A stretch of DNA of 30,996 bases, from assembly GCA_900546215.1 (NCBI GenBank), contig URCD01000018.1, forward strand, positions 1 to 30,996, in the 5' to 3' direction. A program made the translations under genes and the position numbers. The notes beneath the pieces are model-generated. The model made no database searches and had not been told where the DNA came from. It saw nothing but the letters and a program-made list of their open reading frames with translations. Each line of letters begins with the position of its first letter. Within the stretch, counting starts at the first letter, position 1. Positions 1 through 8,344 of the stretch are shown here, in pieces. Source of the DNA: an uncultured Eubacteriales bacterium (lineage in GTDB: Bacteria; Bacillota; Clostridia; Lachnospirales; Anaerotignaceae).

Positions 1-12
1 AAAGGAGGATTT

Positions 13-41
13 TTGAAATATTTATAGAATATATATATTAT
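13..41 (+). promoter_or_regulatory. Candidate sigma-A promoter of hpf
   Basis: A TTGAAA at 13-18 and a TATTAT at 36-41 are separated by exactly 17 bases, each one mismatch from the sigma-A consensus. Transcription would begin near position 48, leaving a leader of about 115 nt before hpf. Alternative -10 elements such as TATAAA at 39-44 give poorer spacing. This is a sequence match only. Confidence 0.55.
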
Positions 42-82
42 AAAGATGTTAGCTATATATTAAGAGTACAGTAAGATAAAAA

Positions 83-148
83 CGGGTAATATTAGTGAAG
101 GCACCTGTAATGGTGACGTAGCTATTTTATTATATACAGTATCACCCG
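83..148 (+). ncRNA. Possible structured 5' leader of hpf
   Basis: CGGGT at 83-87 can pair with ACCCG at 144-148, which lies just before the Shine-Dalgarno sequence, enclosing an inner hairpin CACC (102-105) with GGTG (112-115). Two TAGCTA-type segments (near 50 and 119) add possible pairing. The closing stem sits next to GGGAG at 151-155, so folding could affect translation of hpf. Structured RNAs called the raiA motif are known next to genes of this family, but I could not match this leader to that motif by eye. Confidence 0.3.
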
Positions 149-163
149 AAGGGAGTTGTTATT

Positions 164-703
164 ATGCGTTACAACATTAAAGGAAAAAACATGGAAATCG
201 GCGACAGAACTAGAGAGAAGGTAAGCGCCAAGCTGGACAGAGTTAAGAAACTTTTTCCTGAAGACGCAGAGGCTGTAGTACTGATTAAGAGCGAAAAGCT
301 TGAGTATGTTGTCGAGGTAACAATACCTATGTCAAAGAGGGTTGTCAGGGCTGAGGTTTCAGCCGATGATATGATGGCCGCAGTTGACAAGGCAGTGGAT
401 ATTATTGAAAGGCAGATTATAAGATATAAAAAACGTCTTAAATCACAGGTTAGAAGAAATGCTGCATTTACTGCGGAATATGACTCGGTTCCTGTTGCGG
501 AGGAGGCCCTTGATGAGGAGCCTTTATATAAAATTGAAAAAAGCAAGCGTTTTGAAATCAGGCCCATGTCGGCAGAGGAAGCTGTTATGCAGATGGAGCT
601 TCTTGACCACAGCTTCTTTGTTTTCAGAAATGACCAGACAGAATTAATAAATGTTGTATATAAAAGAAAAGACGGTTCCTTCGGTCTTATTGAACCAGAA
701 TAA
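164..703 (+). CDS. hpf: Long-form ribosome hibernation promoting factor
   Basis: This protein binds the ribosome decoding region and, in the long form, joins two 70S ribosomes into inactive 100S dimers in slow growth or stress. At 179 residues it is the long form. Residues 1-100 are the HPF/RaiA fold, opening MRYNIKGKNMEI and rich in lysine and arginine towards 85-100 (RYKKRLKSQVRR). A linker is followed by a C-terminal dimerisation domain from about 120 to 179, with the typical segment KSKRFEIRPMSAEEAVMQME. The ATG at 164 is supported by GGGAG at 151-155, eight bases upstream. It is followed by an intrinsic terminator and then by secA and prfB, the same order as in Bacillus subtilis. The leader may be structured. 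Identification is firm. Confidence 0.96.
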   Translation: MRYNIKGKNMEIGDRTREKVSAKLDRVKKLFPEDAEAVVLIKSEKLEYVVEVTIPMSKRVVRAEVSADDMMAAVDKAVDIIERQIIRYKKRLKSQVRRNAAFTAEYDSVPVAEEALDEEPLYKIEKSKRFEIRPMSAEEAVMQMELLDHSFFVFRNDQTELINVVYKRKDGSFGLIEPE

Positions 704-715
704 ACTAGTTTATCA

Positions 716-740
716 GGAGAAGCATCTGCTTCTCCTTTTT
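716..740 (+). terminator. Intrinsic terminator after hpf
   Basis: GGAGAAGC (716-723) pairs with GCTTCTCC (728-735) and is followed at once by a run of T residues at 736-740. It lies 13 bases after the hpf stop codon and separates hpf from secA. Confidence 0.85.
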
Positions 741-864
741 TAGTTTAAATTTTTCTTAATATGAAACTTTTTATTGCTACCTCTTTATAAATCTGATAAA
801 CTATTATATTGTGGATGGACTATGTAGAAATACAATAGTAAAAATATAAAGAGGTGCACATCTA

Positions 865-3441
865 ATGAGTTTTCTGGAAAAAATATTTGGAAACTACAGT
901 GAAAAGGAATTAAAGAAAATAAATCCGATTGTAGATAAAATTGAAGGTTATGACAGCGCTATGCAGGCGCTTTCAGATGAGGAGCTCAAGGCTAAAACAG
1001 ATGAGTTCAAGCAAAGACTTGCAAACGGCGAGACACTTGATGACCTTTTACCGGAGGCCTTTGCTGCAGTAAGAGAGGCTGCTTGGCGAGTAAGAGGAAT
1101 GAAACCGTTCAGGGTACAGCTTATAGGTGGTATTGTTCTTCACCAGGGCCGTATAGCGGAAATGAAAACTGGTGAAGGAAAAACACTTGTTGCTGTAATG
1201 CCGGCATATCTTAATGCTCTTGAAGGAAAGGGCGTTCATATCGTTACTGTTAACGATTATCTTGCACATCGTGACGCTGAATGGATGGGTGAAATATTCA
1301 GATTCATGGGTCTTTCTGTAGGCTGTATTCTTAACAGCCTTACAAGCGCTGAAAGACAGGAGGCATATGGATGCGATATTACCTATGCGACAAATAATGA
1401 ACTTGGATTTGACTATTTGAGAGACAACATGGTTGTGCGTATAGAAAACCTTGTTCAGAGAGGGCTCCACTATGCAATTATTGACGAGGTTGACTCCATT
1501 CTTATTGATGAGGCCAGAACGCCGCTTATTATTTCAGGCAGCGGAACAAAATCAACTCAGCTTTATGAAATTGCTGACGGTTTTGTAAAGGGGCTTAAAA
1601 AAGGCCGTATTCTTAATGAGGATGATGCGCTTAACCCCCTCATTAAGGAAGAAATAAAGGAGGAAGGAGATTTTGTTGTTGATGAAAAAGCCAAAACAGT
1701 TACACTCACACAGCAGGGTGTTGAAAAAGCAGAAAAATTCTTTAACATTGAAAACCTCTCGGATCCCGAAAATATTGAAATTCTCCATCATATTAACAAT
1801 GGCCTTAAGGCAAACTATAACATGTTTAAGGACCAGAACTATGTTGTACAGAATGATGAAATCCTAATAGTAGATGAATTTACAGGACGTATTATGCCCG
1901 GAAGAAGATATTCGGACGGACTTCATCAGGCTATAGAGGCTAAGGAACATGTAAAGGTTAAAAGAGAAAGTAAAACTCTTGCGACAATTACATTCCAGAA
2001 CTTTTTCAATAAGTATGAGAAAAAATCAGGTATGACCGGTACTGCACAGACGGAAGAAGCGGAGTTCAGAAATATTTATAATATGGACGTCGTATGTATT
2101 CCGACCAACAGGCCTGTTATAAGAAACGATAAGACAGACGTTGTATATACTACTGAGAACGGTAAATTCCGCGCTGTTGTAGAGGAAATTAAGGAAGCTC
2201 ATGAAAAGGGACAGCCTGTGCTTGTCGGTACAATTACAATTGAGAAATCTGAACTTTTAAGCTCAATGCTTAAAAGGGAAGGTATACCTCATCAGGTGCT
2301 CAACGCAAAGTACCATGAAAAAGAGGCCGAGATAATCGCTCTTGCAGGACAGAAAGGCGCGGTTACAATCGCAACAAACATGGCTGGACGTGGTACCGAT
2401 ATTCAGCTTGGCGAAGGAGTTAAAGAGCTTGGCGGTTTAAGAATAGTCGGTACGGAAAGGCATGAGTCAAGACGTATTGATAATCAGCTGAGAGGACGTT
2501 CAGGAAGACAGGGAGACCCTGGCGAGTCCAGATTTTTTATCTCAATGGAAGACGACCTCATGCGCCTTTTCGGCTCGGACAAAACTAAGGAAATGGTTGA
2601 AAAAATGGGCATTGGCGAAGATGAGCCTATTGAGCATGGAATGCTTTCCAAGGCTATTGAGAGCGCCCAGAAAAAGGTTGAGGGAAATAACTTTGCAACA
2701 CGTAAACGCCTGCTTGAGTATGATGAGGTTATGAATGAGCAGCGTGAGATTATTTATGGTGAAAGAAAACGTGTTCTTATGGGTGAAAACCTCAGAGATA
2801 GTATACAGAGCATGATTGACCAGATTGTCGACAGAACAGTTGACAGATATATTACTGATGAAACTCCCATTGACCAGTGGGATATGATTGGATTTAATGA
2901 GGGAATTCATGAAATAATACCTCTTAAGGGTAACTTCCTTGTTCCAGAGGATAAAAAAGATACTGTTACAAAGGAAAGCTTCAGGGATGATATTAAAAAG
3001 ATTGCCCACAGGCTTTATGAGCTTAAGGAACAGGAAATTAATGATGATGAAAAGATGCGTGAGCTTGAGCGTGTAATTATGCTTAAGGTCATTGATTCAA
3101 GATGGATGGATCATATTGATGATATGGACCAGATGAGACAGGGTATAAGCCTCCAGTCATATGCACAGAAGGATCCCCTTATTGAATATAAGTATGCAAG
3201 CTATGATATGTTTGAGGAAATGAGCAACAGTATTCAGACAGATACTGTAAAAACGCTCTACCGCGTCAGGGTTGTAACTGAGGCTAAGCGTGAAGAGGTT
3301 GCAAAACCAATGTTCACAAATAAAGATGACTCGGTTGCAGCTAAGCCCGTACAAAGAAAGACTGCAAAGGTTGGCAGAAATGACCCATGTCCATGCGGAA
3401 GCGGAAAGAAATACAAAAATTGCTGCGGTAAAAACGCATAA
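865..3441 (+). CDS. secA: Preprotein translocase ATPase SecA
   Basis: SecA is the ATP-driven motor that pushes unfolded preproteins through SecYEG. The 858-residue length is normal. Walker A is GEGKT at residues 103-107, and the DEAD-type Walker B follows as IDEVDSILIDEARTPLIISG. The second motor domain has TNMAGRGTDIQLG and the arginine-finger region RRIDNQLRGRSGRQGDPGESR. The helical scaffold contains VIDSRWMDHIDDMDQMRQGI, and the extreme C-terminus carries the zinc-binding SEC-C motif, CPCGSGKKYKNCC, which contacts lipid or chaperone. The ATG at 865 follows AGAGGTG about eight bases upstream. prfB starts 26 bases later, so secA-prfB are probably co-transcribed. There is one secA in the window and no sign of a SecA2-type truncation. 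Confidence 0.98.
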   Translation: MSFLEKIFGNYSEKELKKINPIVDKIEGYDSAMQALSDEELKAKTDEFKQRLANGETLDDLLPEAFAAVREAAWRVRGMKPFRVQLIGGIVLHQGRIAEMKTGEGKTLVAVMPAYLNALEGKGVHIVTVNDYLAHRDAEWMGEIFRFMGLSVGCILNSLTSAERQEAYGCDITYATNNELGFDYLRDNMVVRIENLVQRGLHYAIIDEVDSILIDEARTPLIISGSGTKSTQLYEIADGFVKGLKKGRILNEDDALNPLIKEEIKEEGDFVVDEKAKTVTLTQQGVEKAEKFFNIENLSDPENIEILHHINNGLKANYNMFKDQNYVVQNDEILIVDEFTGRIMPGRRYSDGLHQAIEAKEHVKVKRESKTLATITFQNFFNKYEKKSGMTGTAQTEEAEFRNIYNMDVVCIPTNRPVIRNDKTDVVYTTENGKFRAVVEEIKEAHEKGQPVLVGTITIEKSELLSSMLKREGIPHQVLNAKYHEKEAEIIALAGQKGAVTIATNMAGRGTDIQLGEGVKELGGLRIVGTERHESRRIDNQLRGRSGRQGDPGESRFFISMEDDLMRLFGSDKTKEMVEKMGIGEDEPIEHGMLSKAIESAQKKVEGNNFATRKRLLEYDEVMNEQREIIYGERKRVLMGENLRDSIQSMIDQIVDRTVDRYITDETPIDQWDMIGFNEGIHEIIPLKGNFLVPEDKKDTVTKESFRDDIKKIAHRLYELKEQEINDDEKMRELERVIMLKVIDSRWMDHIDDMDQMRQGISLQSYAQKDPLIEYKYASYDMFEEMSNSIQTDTVKTLYRVRVVTEAKREEVAKPMFTNKDDSVAAKPVQRKTAKVGRNDPCPCGSGKKYKNCCGKNA

Positions 3442-3467
3442 TAGATTTATTGTAAGGAGTTAGTGTT

Positions 3468-4568
3468 ATGTTTGAACTTGACCAGATAGGAACCGAATTA
3501 TCACCATATGAGGATAAACTTAAGGAAATGGGCAGTCTTCTTGGCGTTGAAGAGGCCAAGGAAAAAATAGCCGAGCTTGAAGAAATTTCTGCCGACCCGG
3601 ATTTCTGGAACGATATGGCTAAAAGTCAAAAAACAATGCAGACAATTAAAGGTCTTAAAGATAAGGTTAACGGCTATGAATCCCTTGTGTCAAAATATGA
3701 GGATATATACACCCTCATTGAAATGGGCAAAGAGGAGGAGGATGCCGAACTGCTTGAAGAGGTTAAACAGGAGGCAGAAGATTTTAAGGAAAACTATGAA
3801 AAACTCAGAATTTCCACACTCCTTGACGGCGAATATGACAGACATAATGCTATTGTCACTCTTCATGCTGGAGAGGGCGGAACAGAGGCCTGCGATTGGG
3901 TAAGCATGTTATTCAGGATGTATACAAGATGGGCAAACAAAAAAGGCTTTTCAGTTGAAACGCTTGATTATCTTGAGGGCGATGAAGCCGGTATAAAGTC
4001 TGTAACAATTCAGGTGAGCGGCGAAAATGCCTATGGATATTTGAAAAGCGAGAAGGGCGTTCACAGGCTTGTTCGTGTATCGCCGTTTGATTCATCGGGA
4101 AGAAGACACACTTCATTTGCAAGCTGCGACGTAATGCCCGAGATAGACGATGATGTTGAAATAGAGGTTAAACCGGATGATATAAGAGTTGACACGTACC
4201 GTTCAAGCGGTGCAGGCGGCCAGCATGTCAATAAAACGTCGTCGGCTATACGTATTACACATTATCCTACGGGAATTGTAGTGCAGTGTCAGAACGAAAG
4301 AAGTCAGTTCAGCAATAAGGATACAGCCATGAAAATGCTTAAATCAAAGCTTCTTGAACTCAAGATTGAGGAAAACATGAAAAAGCTTGCTGAAATAAGA
4401 GGAGATATTAAGGAAAATACGTGGGGCAGCCAGATACGCTCATATGTATTTATGCCGTATAATCTTGTCAAAGACGTCAGAACCGGTGAGGAAACAGCTA
4501 ATGTTTCAGGCGTAATGGACGGGGATATAGACAGATTTATTAATGCTTATTTAAGCTGGATACATTAA
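3468..4568 (+). CDS. prfB: Peptide chain release factor 2, no programmed frameshift
   Basis: RF2 recognises UGA and UAA stop codons and releases the finished protein. The 366-residue reading frame has the stop-codon recognition tripeptide SPF (in RVSPFDSSGRR) and the catalytic GGQ at residues 250-252, the same numbering as Escherichia coli RF2. Serine rather than threonine or alanine precedes SGAGGQ. In many bacteria prfB is split near codon 25 by an in-frame TGA that needs a +1 frameshift. Here the N-terminus reads straight through (KEMGSLLGVEEAKEKIAELEE) with no internal stop, so that autoregulation is absent. The ATG at 3468 has AAGGAG 11 bases upstream. It is probably co-transcribed with secA. 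Confidence 0.97.
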   Translation: MFELDQIGTELSPYEDKLKEMGSLLGVEEAKEKIAELEEISADPDFWNDMAKSQKTMQTIKGLKDKVNGYESLVSKYEDIYTLIEMGKEEEDAELLEEVKQEAEDFKENYEKLRISTLLDGEYDRHNAIVTLHAGEGGTEACDWVSMLFRMYTRWANKKGFSVETLDYLEGDEAGIKSVTIQVSGENAYGYLKSEKGVHRLVRVSPFDSSGRRHTSFASCDVMPEIDDDVEIEVKPDDIRVDTYRSSGAGGQHVNKTSSAIRITHYPTGIVVQCQNERSQFSNKDTAMKMLKSKLLELKIEENMKKLAEIRGDIKENTWGSQIRSYVFMPYNLVKDVRTGEETANVSGVMDGDIDRFINAYLSWIH

Positions 4569-4624
4569 GTAATCTCTTATATGGCTTTTATGAAATTTAG
4601 AAATAAGACATAAATTTAAATTTT

Positions 4625-4658
4625 GGCCCTCTGTGCGGTGCTCCGCCGGAGGGTCTTT
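4625..4658 (+). terminator. Hairpin after prfB, probable weak terminator
   Basis: CCCTC (4627-4631) pairs with GAGGG (4649-4653) around an inner GCGG/CCGC stem (35-38 with 43-46 of the same hundred block), followed by TCTTT. The T-run is poor, so read-through into the pseudouridine synthase is likely, or the hairpin acts as an mRNA processing site. Confidence 0.5.
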
Positions 4659-4677
4659 GCAGATATTGGTGATTTTT

Positions 4678-5646
4678 ATGAAGGAAATAAATATAACTAA
4701 AAACGACAGCGGACAAAGGATAGACAAATTTCTCATGAAGTATTTTGGAAAAGCTCCAAAAAGCTTTGTTTATAAAATGCTGCGTAAAAAAAGAATTAAG
4801 CTTAACGGCGGACGCACTGAGGGCAGTGAAATGCTTTCGGACGGAGATAAGGTGCAGATGTATCTCTCAGATGAAACGGTCAGTGGATTTATTGAGATAA
4901 AAGAAGTAGTCAGAGCCGAAAAAAAGTTTGATATTATTTATGAGGACGAAAATATACTTGCCGTTAATAAGCCCGCCGGCGTACTTTCCCATGCAGAAAC
5001 AAAGGAAGATAAGGATACACTCATTGACCAGGTTTTATTCTATCTGAATGAAAAAGGGGAATATATACCCGAAAAAGAGAACTCATTTACTCCGGCACTA
5101 TGCAACCGTCTTGACAGAAATACAAGCGGAGTAGTTTTGGTTGGAAAAAATGCAGAAGCTTTGAGACAGGCTAATGAGGCGGTAAAGAATAAAAATATTA
5201 AAAAAATTTACTTGGCGATAGTTTCTGGAAGTGTCAAAGAACCGGGCAGACTGGAGAACTTGTACTGTAAAAATAAGGACGAAAATAAAGCTTTTATTGG
5301 AAGTGGAGATAAAACAATAATTACCGAGTATAAACCAGTTAAAACTAACGGCAAATATACTCTTATGGAAATAGAGCTGATAACGGGAAAATCTCATCAG
5401 ATAAGACTGCATATGAGTTCGATAAACTGTCCGATAATAGGCGACATGAAATATGGCAATGATAAAGAAAATCAGAAGTTCAGAAATAAGACAGGAGTTA
5501 GAAGACAGCTTCTGCATGCATACAGAATGAAACTTGGCGGATTTAAAAATGAGCTGGAATATTTAAACGGCAGAATTATTGAAGCTGTTATGCCTCAGGA
5601 TTTTAAAAGGACAGAAAAAGAAATATTTGAACGGCAGCCTAATTAA
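4678..5646 (+). CDS. RluA-family rRNA pseudouridine synthase
   Basis: The enzyme isomerises specific uridines in ribosomal RNA to pseudouridine. The first 60 residues form an S4 RNA-binding domain (GQRIDKFLMKYFGKAPKSF). The catalytic domain contains NRLDRNTSGVVLVGKN, in which Asp146 is the family's catalytic aspartate, then GKSHQIRLHMSSINCPIIGD, a conserved substrate-binding block. At about 322 residues it matches the RluC/RluD size class. I chose ATG 4678 because it opens the S4 domain (MKEINITKNDSGQRI). A longer frame from GTG 4633 would be read through the upstream hairpin and has no ribosome binding site. The site before 4678 (GGTGA) is weak. The exact target uridines cannot be told from sequence, so no gene symbol is given. 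Confidence 0.9.
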   Translation: MKEINITKNDSGQRIDKFLMKYFGKAPKSFVYKMLRKKRIKLNGGRTEGSEMLSDGDKVQMYLSDETVSGFIEIKEVVRAEKKFDIIYEDENILAVNKPAGVLSHAETKEDKDTLIDQVLFYLNEKGEYIPEKENSFTPALCNRLDRNTSGVVLVGKNAEALRQANEAVKNKNIKKIYLAIVSGSVKEPGRLENLYCKNKDENKAFIGSGDKTIITEYKPVKTNGKYTLMEIELITGKSHQIRLHMSSINCPIIGDMKYGNDKENQKFRNKTGVRRQLLHAYRMKLGGFKNELEYLNGRIIEAVMPQDFKRTEKEIFERQPN

Positions 5647-5675
5647 TTGTAATATTAAGCGGCATTTAGTATAAT
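5647..5675 (+). promoter_or_regulatory. Sigma-A promoter of the walRK operon
   Basis: TTGTAA (5647-5652) and a perfect TATAAT (5670-5675) are separated by 17 bases. The -35 begins directly after the stop codon of the preceding gene. Transcription would start near 5682, leaving a leader of about 25 nt before the walR start codon. Confidence 0.75.
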
Positions 5676-5706
5676 GAACGTAAGATTTTTATATGGAGGG
5701 AATAAT

Positions 5707-6402
5707 ATGGCTCAGACAGTGCTTGTTGTTGACGATGAAAAAAATATTGTAAATATTATTGCTTTTAATCTCAAAAAGGAAGGCTATGAAGTACTTACTG
5801 CCGGGGACGGTGAAGAGGCAGTCGCAATTGCCGAAGCCAAAAATCCTGACCTTATTCTTTTGGACATTATGATGCCCAAAATGGATGGATATGAAGCATG
5901 CCGAAAAATCAGGGAGAAGCATAATATGCCGATAATAATGCTTACGGCCAGAGCGGAAGAGCTTGATAAGGTGCTCGGACTTGAGATGGGGGCTGACGAT
6001 TACGTAACAAAGCCATTTGGCACCAGAGAATTGATTGCAAGAGTTAAAGCAAACCTAAGACGTTCGGTAATAAAATCTGAAAAGACTAAAAAATCGACTA
6101 ACGTAATGGATTTTGGTGAGCTTCAGATAGATTTGGATAAATTTGAGGCAAGAAAGGAAGAAACTGCTCTTGAGCTTACATTCAGAGAGTTTGAGCTCCT
6201 TAAATTTTTAGCCCAGAATTCAACCCAGGTATTTTCAAGAGAAACGCTGCTTGAAAGGGTTTGGGGATATGAATATTACGGTGATGTAAGGACAGTAGAC
6301 GTTACGGTGAGAAGACTGAGAGAAAAACTTGAAGATAACCCCGGAAAGCCAGAATACATAATGACTAAACGTGGAGTCGGCTACTATTTCGGCGGAAAAT
6401 AA
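5707..6402 (+). CDS. walR: OmpR-family response regulator WalR (YycF)
   Basis: WalR is the DNA-binding partner of WalK and controls cell-wall hydrolase genes in Gram-positive bacteria. Residues 1-120 are a receiver domain with the acidic pair DDE near the N-terminus, phospho-acceptor Asp53 (LLDIMMPKMDG), the conserved threonine in MLTARAEE and lysine in VTKPFG. Residues 130-231 are the winged helix, with ELTFREFELLKFLAQN and VRTVDVTVRRLREKLE, the latter being the recognition helix. I chose ATG 5707, which has GGAGGG at 5695-5700 and gives the standard MAQTVLVVDDEKN start. The frame extends upstream to 5674 without support. walK starts 10 bases after the stop. PhoP/PhoB-type regulators are close relatives; the walK-yycH-yycI context decides for WalR. 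Confidence 0.92.
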   Translation: MAQTVLVVDDEKNIVNIIAFNLKKEGYEVLTAGDGEEAVAIAEAKNPDLILLDIMMPKMDGYEACRKIREKHNMPIIMLTARAEELDKVLGLEMGADDYVTKPFGTRELIARVKANLRRSVIKSEKTKKSTNVMDFGELQIDLDKFEARKEETALELTFREFELLKFLAQNSTQVFSRETLLERVWGYEYYGDVRTVDVTVRRLREKLEDNPGKPEYIMTKRGVGYYFGGK

Positions 6403-6412
6403 GGTGATTTGA

Positions 6413-8215
6413 GTGAAAAGCATAAAGTGGAGACTCATTGCAATGTACTTAGGGCTTGTGTTCATGGTTATGATTGTTACAGGCTCATATATATTGCTGA
6501 GTATGCAGAAAACTGAAATAGATAAGGCCAGAACACAGCTGGAGCTTTATGCAGAAAAAGTAAGCGAGCAGGTTGTTGAAAGCTACGAGGAATCGGATTT
6601 CCAAAACGGATTGGAGCAATTTACAAGAACCAGTTCGTCAGGAAGCCAGATACAAGGGAACATTATAAACGAATACGGTGAGACCGTAGCCTCAACTACA
6701 GTTTCGCAGCCGCCGTTTCCGGTTTATAATAATTCAGTTGTTGTTATGGCAAAAGCTGGCGAAACAGGATTTGATGATTCGAGGACAGACTCTGAGACGG
6801 ATACGACATGGATTTGCTATGCGACTCCAGCCATGACAATTAACGGCACAGTAAAATACATAGTATACGCGCAGATGAACGCTTCTTCCATGCAGGAAAG
6901 CCTTGCTCAGACAACCAGAACTATTGTCGTAGCAGTACTTTTGGCACTTGTACTTGCTGTGCTTATGGCTTATGTATTTGCTAAAACCCTTACTGGTCCG
7001 ATACATCAGCTTACGCTGAAGGCAAAGCTTTTGGCGGAGGGAGACCTGAAACAGACCGTTGAGGTCTACTCTGAAGACGAAATAGGCCAGCTTGCTGAGA
7101 GCTTTAACTACATGGCTTCAGAACTTAATAAAACAGTAGGTGAAACCTTTAGGGAAAAGAATAAGCTTGAGGCTATTTTGCATAATATGACAGACGGTGT
7201 TATATCTTTTGATAAAAACGGGGATATAAGCCATGCCAATACGGTTGCGGCAGAAATGCTGGAGGTTGAAAATCTTGATTTTAATCTGGACATGTTTACA
7301 AGGAAATATGATTTGGAGCTTGACGAGTCCGAACACGCAGACGAAGAGGGCAGAGCCGTTCAGCTGCAGTATACTTTCCCTGTAGGAGAAAAATATATTA
7401 ACGCCAGCTTTTCGCCATATTTTAACGAAACAGAGGAAATAGAGGGAATAGTCGTAGTTCTTCAGGACATAACAAAACAGAAGAAGCTGGACAATATGCG
7501 TAAAGAGTTTGTAGCTAATGTTTCCCATGAAATGCGCACGCCGCTTACAACAATAAAAAGCTACACGGAAACGCTTATGTTTGGAGCGCTTGAGGATGAA
7601 GCCATAGCTATGGATTTCTTAAACATTATTAATACGGAGACTGACAGAATGTCTTTTCTTGTAAGAGACCTGCTTCAGCTTTCCAGATTCGATAATGAGC
7701 AGGTAAAGCTTGATTTAGGAAAGGTTTATATAAATGAACTGATTAGCGAAAATGTGCGCCAGAATAAGATACACGCGGATAATAAAAATCAGAAACTGAT
7801 TATGGAGCTGTGGCCTGATAACGACACATACGTTGTTGCCGACAGGGACAGGGCAAATCAAGTTATAAATAATATAACAACAAATGCTATTAAATACAGC
7901 CCTGAGGGAGCTACAATCAGAATTTATGTGACTGAGGATAAACGCTATTATAAAATAAGTGTAGAAGACAACGGTATGGGCATTTCTAAAGAAGACTTAC
8001 CGAGGGTATTTGAGAGATTTTACAGAGTAGATAAAGCCAGAAGCCGGTCTATGGGGGGAACGGGTCTCGGCCTTGCTATAGCAAAGGAAATAATGGAGAG
8101 CCACGAGGGAAAGCTGACGGCTGAAAGCGAGTATGGAAAGGGAACAACAATGACTATGTGGTTCTTAAAAGGACAGGACTATAAGTTATCCGAAAATGAT
8201 GACGATTTCGAATAA
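6413..8215 (+). CDS. walK: Sensor histidine kinase WalK (YycG)
   Basis: This membrane kinase phosphorylates WalR in response to wall or septum status. Domains in order: TM1 at about 8-30, an extracytoplasmic segment to about 170, TM2 (TIVVAVLLALVLAVLMAYVF), HAMP at about 190-245, a PAS domain at about 250-350, HisKA with the phosphorylated His372 in VANVSHEMRTPLTTIKSY, and a HATPase_c domain with the N-box NQVINNITTNAIKYSPEG, G1 VEDNGMGISKEDLPR and G2 GGTGLGLAIAKEI. The 600-residue length fits WalK. The start is GTG 6413 (VKSIKWRL), preceded by AAGGTGAT. It is followed by a gap with WalR boxes and then an accessory gene, yycH and yycI. Confidence 0.92.
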   Translation: MKSIKWRLIAMYLGLVFMVMIVTGSYILLSMQKTEIDKARTQLELYAEKVSEQVVESYEESDFQNGLEQFTRTSSSGSQIQGNIINEYGETVASTTVSQPPFPVYNNSVVVMAKAGETGFDDSRTDSETDTTWICYATPAMTINGTVKYIVYAQMNASSMQESLAQTTRTIVVAVLLALVLAVLMAYVFAKTLTGPIHQLTLKAKLLAEGDLKQTVEVYSEDEIGQLAESFNYMASELNKTVGETFREKNKLEAILHNMTDGVISFDKNGDISHANTVAAEMLEVENLDFNLDMFTRKYDLELDESEHADEEGRAVQLQYTFPVGEKYINASFSPYFNETEEIEGIVVVLQDITKQKKLDNMRKEFVANVSHEMRTPLTTIKSYTETLMFGALEDEAIAMDFLNIINTETDRMSFLVRDLLQLSRFDNEQVKLDLGKVYINELISENVRQNKIHADNKNQKLIMELWPDNDTYVVADRDRANQVINNITTNAIKYSPEGATIRIYVTEDKRYYKISVEDNGMGISKEDLPRVFERFYRVDKARSRSMGGTGLGLAIAKEIMESHEGKLTAESEYGKGTTMTMWFLKGQDYKLSENDDDFE

Positions 8216-8216
8216 T

Positions 8217-8271
8217 TGTAACTTAACAGTAAGCTAAGTGTAATATAACTGTAACATTGCAAATATATAAT
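8217..8271 (+). promoter_or_regulatory. Phased WalR-box array and -10 element after walK
   Basis: Four hexamers start at 8217, 8228, 8239 and 8250, exactly 11 bases apart: TGTAAC, AGTAAG, TGTAAT and TGTAAC. The last two form a perfect match to the known WalR consensus TGTWAH-N5-TGTWAH, and the first is a perfect half-site. A TATAAT lies at 8266-8271, ten bases beyond the last hexamer, so the array sits where the -35 would be, as in PhoB-type activation. It should drive the secreted-protein gene, yycH and yycI, making them a WalR feedback target. Confidence 0.75.
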
Positions 8272-8344
8272 ATATCTACAACAGTTATATTGCACGGCGA
8301 GCCTTTGCTTCGCTGTGACTTTTAAGCGGAGGAGGCGCATGGAA

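Noticed and set aside
106..122. WalR box upstream of hpf (TGTAAT half-site)
   Set aside because: The second half-site reads CGTAGC, only half matching, and it lies in the transcribed leader.
774..802. Possible secA promoter TTGCTA-N17-TAAACT
   Set aside because: The -10 matches only half the consensus; a promoter in this gap is likely, but I cannot place it with confidence.
827..840. 14-bp exact repeat GAAATACAATAGTA shared with 11181-11194, both before housekeeping genes
   Set aside because: About one such match is expected by chance in an AT-rich window of this size, and the two copies sit differently relative to promoter and start codon.
4633..4677. Longer start (GTG 4633) for the pseudouridine synthase
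   Set aside because: It would be translated through the hairpin after prfB, has no ribosome binding site, and adds residues not typical of the S4 domain start.
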